Source: Micavibrio aeruginosavorus
Lineage (GTDB): Bacteria; Pseudomonadota; Alphaproteobacteria; UBA9219
Reading direction: 5' to 3'
Assembly (NCBI GenBank): GCA_020720905.1
Contig: DYNT01000019.1
Coordinates: forward strand, 1 to 13,840
DNA: 13,840 nucleotides
Shown: piece after piece, positions 1 through 5,262 of the stretch
How the letters are laid out: the number at the start of each line of letters is the position of its first letter
Position numbering within the stretch: the first letter of the stretch is position 1
Translations under genes and position numbers: made by a program
The notes under the pieces: model-generated
Seen by the model: only the letters and a program-made list of their open reading frames with translations
What the model was told of the DNA's origin: nothing
Databases searched by the model: none

Positions 1-123
1 CGGGAATCCAGCTGCGAGCGATAGCGAGCGTATGAGTCAAAAACAGTGTGTTTCTTTCCTCTTTTTGACTCATGTGCGCGGCAGACGCCGCGCAGCTGGA
101 TCCCCGTCTTCGCGGGGATGACG
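1..123. repeat. Palindromic intergenic element, copy 1 (left end cut by window)
   Basis: Nested inverted repeats are visible. Bases 2-16 pair with 91-105 at 14 of 15 positions (GGGAATCCAGCTGCG against its complement). Bases 32-43 (ATGAGTCAAAAA) pair perfectly with 62-73. Bases 76-82 and 87-93 form a 7-bp GC stem with a 4-base loop. Bases 100-106 and 113-119 form another 7-bp stem. The right end, GGGGATGACG, resembles the end of the element at 1225-1417 (GCGGGATGACG), so I treat both as one family. By symmetry the matching left end (something like CGTCATCCCC) should lie just upstream of the window. No coding sequence is supported here. The element may end transcription from the gene upstream, but that is inference. 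Confidence 0.75.
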
Positions 124-165
124 ATAGGGGGTGTGTAAAATACATATGACACAAAGAAGTGAACC

Positions 166-1179
166 ATGACCCTTGCCACTGCCCTTTCACACATCACGTC
201 TGGTCGTGACCTAACGCCTGAGGCGGCGCGGGCGGTTTTTGACGCCATTTTTTCTGGCGACGTGGCGGAAAGCGACATAGCCGCCTTGCTGGTTGCCTTG
301 CAAAATAAGGGCGAGGCCGTTTCGGAAATCCAAGGCGCGGTGGCCTCAATGCGCGCTCATATGAAGGCCATCGCCGCGCCCGAAGGCGCGATGGATATCG
401 TGGGAACGGGCGGTGATGGGCATGGGACGTTGAACGTCTCAACCGCCGCTGCTTTGGTTGTGGCTGGCGCAGGTGTGGTGGTGGCCAAGCATGGCAACCG
501 CGCTGCCAGCAGCCAGTCTGGTTCCTCCGATGTGCTGGGCGAGCTGGGCGTCCAGATGGATCCGCCGTGGGAGGTTTTGGAAAAAGCGTTGCATGAAATC
601 GGCCTCGTTTTTCTTTATGCGCCGCGCCATCATCCGGCGATGAGCCATGTCGCGCCAGTTCGGCGCAAGCTGGGCGTGCGCACGATTTTTAACCTGCTGG
701 GGCCTTTGACCAACCCTGCGCGTGTGCGCCGCCATTTGATTGGCGTGTTTAATCAGGCGTGGAGTCTTCCCATGGCGCAGACCCTTGCGGCGCTGGGCAG
801 CGAGAGGGTGTGGATCACGCATGGCGCGGATGGTCTGGATGAAATATCGATCACGGGGCTGACGCATGTGACGGCTGTGGAGGATGGGGCTTTTCGCACG
901 TTTGATCTCTCGCCGCGTGAGGCGGGGGTGGCCTTGGCAAGCCTGAGCGAGATTCAAGGCGGCGATGCCAAGGCTAATGCTGCCGCAATCCGCCGTTTGT
1001 TGGAGGGAGAAAGAGGCGCTTACCGTGCTATTGTCCTGATGAACGCTGGCGCGGCATTGGTGATTGCGCAGAAGGCTGGAGATATCCAAAGTGGCGTGGC
1101 GCTGGCCGCCGAGTCCATCGATTCCGGCGCGGCCAAGGAGAAGTTGGAGCGTTTGGTGCGGATGACAAGCGGGGGGTAG
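166..1179 (+). CDS. trpD: Anthranilate phosphoribosyltransferase
   Basis: Transfers the phosphoribosyl group from PRPP to anthranilate, the second step of tryptophan synthesis, in the cytoplasm. The 337-residue length is normal for the family. Visible motifs are the PRPP-binding loop GTGGDG (80-85), KHGNRA (108-113; the family more often has Ser at the last position), the HHPAMSHVAPVRRKLG segment (155-170) that contacts anthranilate, RTIFNLLGPLTNP (172-184), and the acidic metal-binding pair D225-E226 in GLDEIS. The ATG at 166 gives a full-length N-terminal helical domain; the ribosome site before it (AGAAG) is weak. It is isolated: no other trp gene is in view, and repeat elements lie on both sides. 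It does not belong functionally to the envelope cluster downstream. Identity is secure from the motifs. Confidence 0.96.
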   Translation: MTLATALSHITSGRDLTPEAARAVFDAIFSGDVAESDIAALLVALQNKGEAVSEIQGAVASMRAHMKAIAAPEGAMDIVGTGGDGHGTLNVSTAAALVVAGAGVVVAKHGNRAASSQSGSSDVLGELGVQMDPPWEVLEKALHEIGLVFLYAPRHHPAMSHVAPVRRKLGVRTIFNLLGPLTNPARVRRHLIGVFNQAWSLPMAQTLAALGSERVWITHGADGLDEISITGLTHVTAVEDGAFRTFDLSPREAGVALASLSEIQGGDAKANAAAIRRLLEGERGAYRAIVLMNAGAALVIAQKAGDIQSGVALAAESIDSGAAKEKLERLVRMTSGG

Positions 1180-1224
1180 GGTTCAGGGTTCAGGGAAAGG
1201 GGATGCTTAATATTTTTCCCATAC

Positions 1225-1417
1225 CGTCATCCCGCACAGCGGATGACGCGGCAGCGTCAGACGCGTGATGCGGGACCCAGTGGACTGGGGATGATGCTGC
1301 GGTTTTGTGAAAAAGGAAAAAGCTTTCAACCTGCCTACGCTGCGTCGCAGCTTCGGCAAGGCAGGCTGGGTCCCGCATCTTCGCGACGCTTTATGCGGGA
1401 CTTCGTGCGGGATGACG
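1225..1417. repeat. Palindromic intergenic element, copy 2 (complete, about 193 bp)
   Basis: The ends are perfect inverted repeats: CGTCATCCCGCAC at 1225-1237 pairs with 1405-1417. A second perfect 13-bp pair lies inside: ATGCGGGACCCAG at 1268-1280 with 1366-1378. A third pair is CCTGCCT at 1330-1336 with 1359-1365, around a near-palindrome at 1339-1351 (GCTGCGTCGCAGC). Each side can also fold alone: 1225-1232 with 1241-1248 (8 bp), and 1370-1378 with 1393-1401 (9 bp). The nested layout could fold into a long cruciform in DNA or a large hairpin in RNA. It may be a non-autonomous mobile repeat or may separate trpD from cdsA transcription; neither role is shown by the sequence alone. Confidence 0.85.
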
Positions 1418-1432
1418 AAAGAAAGAAGAGGG

Positions 1433-1461
1433 GTGACGGAATAGGAGAGTGCGGCTACAAC
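1433..1461 (+). promoter_or_regulatory. Candidate housekeeping promoter for cdsA
   Basis: GTGACG (1433-1438) resembles a -35 box and TACAAC (1456-1461) a -10 box, with 17 bases between them. The pair ends 28 bases before the cdsA start, just outside the palindromic element. The match to consensus is partial, so this is a guess; the position makes sense because cdsA needs its own promoter if transcription from trpD stops at the palindrome. Confidence 0.3.
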
Positions 1462-1489
1462 GATTCAGAAGCGAAAGGGAGAGAATGAA

Positions 1490-2338
1490 ATGATAGAGAA
1501 TTTTTCCACCAAACTTTCTGATAACCTTTCTGGGTTTTTGAATGCCAATTTGCGGGCGCGGGTTGTGTCCGCGCTGGTGCTGGCACCCCTTGCGCTGGGC
1601 GCTGTTTGGCTTGGCGGATGGGTTTTTGCCCTTGTGGTGTTGGCGGCCATGGCTGTTGCTTTGGGGGAATGGCTGGGGCTGACCGCGCCGCGTTTGACCT
1701 TGCGGGGCAAGGCGGTTGTTTTTGCCGCGTTGGCGTTTGTGTTCCTTGTCGCGGGCTTGATTGATTCAGGGCTGGCCGCTGCTTTGTCGGTTGGTGTGGC
1801 CGTGGTTCTGGCCTTCTATGATGGCGAGGGGGATGCCTTTGCGCCTCGCATCACGCGTGACAGTCTGTGGGTTGCGGCGGGCGTTCCTTATCTGGCGCTG
1901 AGCGGTTTATCCCTTATCCTTTTGCGTAACGACGGCTCTTATGGCCTTGCTTCCGTTGTTTATTTGCTGGTTGTTGTGTGGGGGATGGATAGCGGCGGCT
2001 ACCTTGCTGGACGGCTTATTGGCGGCCCCAAACTTTTGCCGTATATCAGTCCTAAAAAGACTTGGGCGGGTCTTATCGGCGGCATGGCTTTGGCGACGGT
2101 TTTGGGTTACGTTACGCTGTATGGATTCGGCCTTGCGCTGAATTGGAGTGGCGTTCTTGTCGCCCCTGCTTTGGCCGTGATCGCGCAGGCGGGGGATTTC
2201 TTTGAGTCGTGGGTCAAAAGACGCGCTGGCGCGAAGGATAGCGGCTCGCTGATCCCTGGGCATGGAGGGCTGTTGGATCGGATCGATGGGTTGCTTTTTG
2301 CGGCGCTGGCTTTGGCCGCGTTCAGTTTCGGGGATTGA
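1490..2338 (+). CDS. cdsA: Phosphatidate cytidylyltransferase (CDP-diglyceride synthase)
   Basis: Makes CDP-diacylglycerol from phosphatidic acid and CTP in the inner membrane, the branch point for phospholipid synthesis. The 282-residue protein is a chain of hydrophobic membrane segments. The family signature is clear near the C terminus at residues 240-267 (SWVKRRAGAKDSGSLIPGHG followed by GLLDRIDG), containing the conserved KD and HGG residues. The upstream conserved segment has a DSGGYLAGR stretch and SPKKTWAG. The ATG at 1490 is preceded by GGGAGAG at good spacing (1477-1483). The gene starts the envelope cluster and is followed after 21 bases by dxr, matching the usual cdsA-dxr order. 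The uppS gene that commonly precedes it is absent. Confidence 0.95.
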   Translation: MIENFSTKLSDNLSGFLNANLRARVVSALVLAPLALGAVWLGGWVFALVVLAAMAVALGEWLGLTAPRLTLRGKAVVFAALAFVFLVAGLIDSGLAAALSVGVAVVLAFYDGEGDAFAPRITRDSLWVAAGVPYLALSGLSLILLRNDGSYGLASVVYLLVVVWGMDSGGYLAGRLIGGPKLLPYISPKKTWAGLIGGMALATVLGYVTLYGFGLALNWSGVLVAPALAVIAQAGDFFESWVKRRAGAKDSGSLIPGHGGLLDRIDGLLFAALALAAFSFGD

Positions 2339-2359
2339 GGTTTAAGGAGAGAGTTCGTT

Positions 2360-3523
2360 ATGGCTGAGAAAAGACGCGTTGCGATTTTGGGATCAACGGG
2401 ATCGGTGGGCACGCAGACGATTGATTTGATTGCAAGAGAGCCAGAGACGTATCAGGTTGTCGCGCTGACCGCGCACCGCAATGTTCAAAGGCTGGCGGAG
2501 CAAGCGTATGCGCTAAGGCCAGAGTTGGTCGTTATTGCGGACGAGTCCCAATACGGCGAGATGAAAGAGGCTGTTGCGGGACTGAAGGTTGAGGTTGCCG
2601 CTGGTGCTGCGGCAGTTGTTGAGGCGGCGCAGCGCGAGAGCGATTGGGTCATGGCCGCGATTGTTGGCGCGGCGGGGTTGCCCTCCACCATCGCGGCGGC
2701 CAAGCGCGGCGCGAAGCTGGCCTTTGCGAATAAGGAAACGCTGGTCTGCGCGGGGCCTTTGATGATGGATTTGGTGGTCAAGCACAACTGCACACTTTTG
2801 CCCGTGGACAGCGAGCATAACGCGATTTATCAGGTCTTTGATGAAAAGCATCGCGAGGGAATCTCGCACCTTATCATCACGGCATCGGGCGGGCCTTTCA
2901 GGACGCTGACGCGTGAGCAAATGGCGGTCGTCACGCCAGAACAAGCGGGCAAGCATCCTGTGTGGAACATGGGCGCGAAGATTTCTATCGATAGCGCCTC
3001 GCTGATGAATAAGGCTTTGGAAGTGATTGAGGCGGCCTTTCTGTTTCAAATGCCGTCCGAGAAGATTGAAGTTCTGATGCATCCGCAGTCCGTCATTCAT
3101 TCGATGGTGGCTTATAAAGATGGCTCCACCCTCGCGCAGTTGGGCACGCCCGATATGCGGATCCCTATCGGCTATTGCCTTGCGTGGCCAGAGCGGATGG
3201 AGACGCCCGCCGCCAAGCTGGACTTGGCCAAGATTGGCTCCTTGACGTTCGAGGCGCCCGATCCTGTCAAGTTTCCGACGCTTCGTCTGGGGCGTGAGGC
3301 GATGGCGATGGGTGGAACGGCTCCCGCCGTGTTGAACGCGGCGAATGAGGTTGCGGTGCAGGCGTTCCTTGACGGCCATATCGGCTTTTTGGATATTGCC
3401 GCGATTATCGAAGAAACGCTGGCCCATGTCGGCGCGGCGGCTTTGACGGACTTGGATGTTTTGGCGCAAGCCGATGAAGCGGCGCGCCGGTTTGCGGGGG
3501 AGCGCGTGGACGGGAGGAGGTAG
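2360..3523 (+). CDS. dxr: 1-deoxy-D-xylulose 5-phosphate reductoisomerase
   Basis: Converts DXP to 2-C-methyl-D-erythritol 4-phosphate with NADPH, the first committed step of the MEP isoprenoid pathway (cytoplasm). The 387-residue length is typical. Visible motifs: NADPH loop GSTGSVG (11-17), ANKETLVCAG (123-132), metal-binding VDSEHN with D150 and E152, the serine of ASGGPF (S177), HPVWNMG with H200, and MNKALE with N217, K218 and E221, which line up with N227, K228 and E231 of the E. coli enzyme. HPQSVIHSMV (241-250) follows. The ATG at 2360 has AAGGAG at 2344-2349. It sits 21 bases after cdsA, almost certainly in the same transcript. In most relatives rseP follows directly; here a DUF559 cassette lies between. 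Confidence 0.97.
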   Translation: MAEKRRVAILGSTGSVGTQTIDLIAREPETYQVVALTAHRNVQRLAEQAYALRPELVVIADESQYGEMKEAVAGLKVEVAAGAAAVVEAAQRESDWVMAAIVGAAGLPSTIAAAKRGAKLAFANKETLVCAGPLMMDLVVKHNCTLLPVDSEHNAIYQVFDEKHREGISHLIITASGGPFRTLTREQMAVVTPEQAGKHPVWNMGAKISIDSASLMNKALEVIEAAFLFQMPSEKIEVLMHPQSVIHSMVAYKDGSTLAQLGTPDMRIPIGYCLAWPERMETPAAKLDLAKIGSLTFEAPDPVKFPTLRLGREAMAMGGTAPAVLNAANEVAVQAFLDGHIGFLDIAAIIEETLAHVGAAALTDLDVLAQADEAARRFAGERVDGRR

Positions 3524-3558
3524 GAGAAGGACGCGTTTTTCGGAAGGAACAAAGAGTG

Positions 3559-3599
3559 TCCCCTCCCCCTCGCGGGGAGGGCCAAGGAGGGGGGCCATC
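3559..3599. repeat. Left inverted-repeat arm of the DUF559 cassette
   Basis: Contains a perfect 8-bp hairpin, CCCTCCCC (3561-3568) with GGGGAGGG (3574-3581), around the loop CTCGC. It is followed by a G-rich tract and GGCCATC. It lies 35 bases after the dxr stop. As a transcribed hairpin it could reduce readthrough from dxr into rseP, though no U-tract follows it. Confidence 0.85.
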
Positions 3600-3622
3600 A
3601 GAAAGAAACGACGGCAATTAGC

Positions 3623-4012
3623 ATGCGCATGATTCAACACGAGAATACCGACAGAGATTACGAACGTTCTCGCAAGTTACGGAACGAAGCATCGGGGATT
3701 GAGCGTAAGCTGTGGCGTGTTTTATCAGAGCAAGCGTCGGTTCGCGGTTTAAAGTTTAGACGGCAACAACCTCTACACCCTTATATCGCTGACTTTGCCT
3801 GCATGGCGGCGAAAGTTTTGGTTGAAGTTGATGGAGATTCTCACGATGGATGGCAAGGATATGATCGAGTGCGTGATGCGAAGTTGAAAAGTGATGGCTA
3901 TGAAGTTTTGAGATTCAGCAACCAAGAGGTTGTTGACAATGTTTTTGGAGTTGTTGAAACAATCTTGAATCAAACGGAAAAGGTTATCCAAGAAAAACAA
4001 GCACGGCAATAA
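3623..4012 (+). CDS. DUF559 family protein (Vsr-like endonuclease fold)
   Basis: A 129-residue protein with the layout of the DUF559 family, which belongs to the very-short-patch-repair/restriction endonuclease-like superfamily. Visible: ERKLWRVL (27-34) with conserved E27, KFRRQQPL (44-51), YIADFAC (54-60) with D57, VLVEVDGDSH (65-74) with E68, D70 and H74, then YDRVRDAKL (80-88) and GYEVLRFSNQEV. These acidic and His residues are the expected metal-binding or catalytic set, so the protein looks intact. The biological role of the family is not established; DNA nicking or cleavage is inferred from fold. An ATG at 3629 is an alternative start, and the ribosome site is weak. It sits alone between inverted repeats, interrupts the dxr-rseP junction, and has lower GC than its neighbours, which suggests acquisition. 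Confidence 0.9.
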   Translation: MRMIQHENTDRDYERSRKLRNEASGIERKLWRVLSEQASVRGLKFRRQQPLHPYIADFACMAAKVLVEVDGDSHDGWQGYDRVRDAKLKSDGYEVLRFSNQEVVDNVFGVVETILNQTEKVIQEKQARQ

Positions 4013-4014
4013 CG

Positions 4015-4054
4015 GATGGCCCCCTCCCTAACCCTCCCCGCGAGGGGGAGGGGA
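4015..4054. repeat. Right inverted-repeat arm of the DUF559 cassette
   Basis: Reverse-complement partner of 3559-3599. It has its own perfect 8-bp hairpin, CCCTCCCC (4032-4039) with GGGGAGGG (4045-4052), loop GCGAG. It starts 2 bases after the nuclease stop codon, so it could also protect or end that gene's transcript. No U-run follows the stem, so classic termination is not supported. Confidence 0.85.
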
Positions 4055-4107
4055 TACCATCGCGCTTTTGGCACTATTGGCTCTAAGAAACACAAGGAAA
4101 GAAAACG

Positions 4108-5256
4108 ATGGATACTATGTTAGCGGCGGTTCTTTCGGCAGCGCACACGATCATTCCTTTTTTGATTGTACTCAGCGTTGTCGTGTTCGTGCATGAGTTC
4201 GGCCACTTTTGGGTGGCGCGGCGATGCGGCGTGAAGATTGAGGCTTTTTCGATTGGCTTTGGCCCTGAGATTTTTGGCTGGCATGACAAGCATGGCACGC
4301 GCTGGCGCATCGCGTGCTTGCCGCTCGGCGGCTACGTCAAGATGTTCGGCGATGCCGATCCTTCCAGCTTTGGCCCTTCGGAAGAGGCCGCGCAGATGAG
4401 CGTGGCGGATAAGAAAATCGCGTTTTTCTCGCAGCCTGTGCGTAAGCGCTTTGCCATTGTGGCGGCGGGGCCGGCTTCGAATTATCTTTTCGCCGTGGTG
4501 GTTTTGGCGGGGTTGTTCTTGGTGAACGGCCAGCCCTATACCGCGACGACGGTGGCCACGGTCGTTGAGGGAAGCGTGGCGGACAAGGTCGGGATCATGC
4601 CCAACGATAAGGTCGTGTCCCTTGATGCTGTGACGATGAACAGTTTTGAGGATATTCGCCGCACGGTTTCCTTAAACGCTGGCACGCCGATGCGTATCGT
4701 ATTGGAGCGTGATGGCAAGACGATGGACGTGATGGCGACGCCAGAGGTTTTGACCACGACTGACCGGTTGGGCATGGAGCATAAACAAGGCCGCCTTGGC
4801 ATTGTGTCAACGGAAAACGCTTTTCGTGAGCTCAGCCCTGTTGCGGCGATTCGGGAATCGGTCGTTGAAATTTGGAACATTACCGCCGGAACCCTTCAAG
4901 GCGTGGGGCAAATGATCATCGGCGTGCGTGGCGCTGAGGAACTGGGAGGGCCCTTGCGCATTGCGGAAATGTCTGGAAAAGTCGCTCAAGACGGCGTTTT
5001 TGCGCTTTTTTGGTTTATCGTTGTGATCTCGGTCAATTTGGGGCTTATTAATCTCTTCCCGATCCCCTTGCTTGATGGGGGGCATCTGGTATTCTATGGC
5101 ATCGAGGCGCTGCGGGGACGTCCGCTCAGCGATCGGGTTCAAGAGTATGCCTCCCGTTTTGGCGCGGCGCTTGTTTTGAGCTTGATGCTTTTTGCGACGT
5201 GGAACGATCTGGTTCATTTGCGCGTCGTGTCCTATCTTCGTGATTTGATTTCTTGA
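4108..5256 (+). CDS. rseP: Site-2 (intramembrane) zinc metalloprotease RseP/MmpA type
   Basis: A membrane protease of the RseP/RasP/MmpA family that cuts membrane-anchored substrates such as anti-sigma factors or signal-peptide remnants within the bilayer. Visible: the zinc motif HEFGH (H29, E30, H33) in the first membrane segment, GGYVKMFGD (74-82), one PDZ domain at about 145-215, and the LDGGH motif (322-326, D323 as third zinc ligand) preceded by NLFPIP in a late membrane segment. At 382 residues it is shorter than the 450-residue E. coli protein, consistent with the single-PDZ form known from Caulobacter MmpA. AAGGAAAG at 4094-4101 is a good ribosome site for the ATG at 4108. It is followed directly by bamA, as in most Proteobacteria. 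Natural substrates cannot be read from sequence. Confidence 0.94.
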   Translation: MDTMLAAVLSAAHTIIPFLIVLSVVVFVHEFGHFWVARRCGVKIEAFSIGFGPEIFGWHDKHGTRWRIACLPLGGYVKMFGDADPSSFGPSEEAAQMSVADKKIAFFSQPVRKRFAIVAAGPASNYLFAVVVLAGLFLVNGQPYTATTVATVVEGSVADKVGIMPNDKVVSLDAVTMNSFEDIRRTVSLNAGTPMRIVLERDGKTMDVMATPEVLTTTDRLGMEHKQGRLGIVSTENAFRELSPVAAIRESVVEIWNITAGTLQGVGQMIIGVRGAEELGGPLRIAEMSGKVAQDGVFALFWFIVVISVNLGLINLFPIPLLDGGHLVFYGIEALRGRPLSDRVQEYASRFGAALVLSLMLFATWNDLVHLRVVSYLRDLIS

Positions 5257-5262
5257 GTGGCC

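Larger units (their letters stand above)
1180..1489. other. 310-base gene-free gap between trpD and cdsA
   Basis: I see no convincing gene here. The region is dominated by the palindromic element at 1225-1417. The last 70 bases are purine-rich and end in a good ribosome site (GGGAGAG, 1477-1483) for cdsA. Short reading frames on both strands in the gap run through the palindrome and show no protein-like features. In many Proteobacteria uppS sits immediately before cdsA; no trace of it is seen here. Confidence 0.8.
3559..4054. mobile_element. Putative cassette: DUF559 gene bounded by hairpin-forming inverted repeats
   Basis: A 496-bp unit. The left arm (3559-3599) and right arm (4015-4054) are inverted repeats: the outer 23 bases match perfectly (3559-3581 with 4032-4054) and the inner 7 match perfectly (GGCCATC at 3593-3599, GATGGCC at 4015-4021). 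A few mismatches and one indel separate these blocks. The nuclease gene begins 23 bases inside the left arm and ends 2 bases before the right arm, so the repeats hug the gene. The enclosed gene is about 45% GC by hand count, below its neighbours. I see no clear target-site duplication. Calling it mobile is inference from the architecture and composition; no transposase is encoded within it. Confidence 0.5.

Noticed and set aside
1190..1488. Short frames on both strands between trpD and cdsA
   Set aside because: They run through the palindromic element; composition reflects the repeat, with no ribosome site or domain support.
2513..3640. Long minus-strand open frame (375 codons) opposite dxr
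   Set aside because: It mirrors codon structure of the well-supported dxr gene, its product is Arg/His/Gln-rich with no recognisable domain, and high-GC genes often leave such open antisense frames.
3532..4069. CGCGTTTTT / CGCGCTTTT similarity flanking the DUF559 cassette as a target-site duplication
   Set aside because: The two copies are not directly at the repeat boundaries (18 bases away on the left, 6 on the right) and are not identical, so chance is likely.
4068..4085. Sigma-54-like TTGGCAC sequence upstream of rseP
   Set aside because: The GG and GC doublets are 8 bases apart instead of 10, and the downstream half does not match TTGC.
5257..5262. GTG at 5257 as bamA start
   Set aside because: Possible because it directly follows the rseP stop, but the ATG two codons later gives a cleaner signal peptide; the difference is only two residues.
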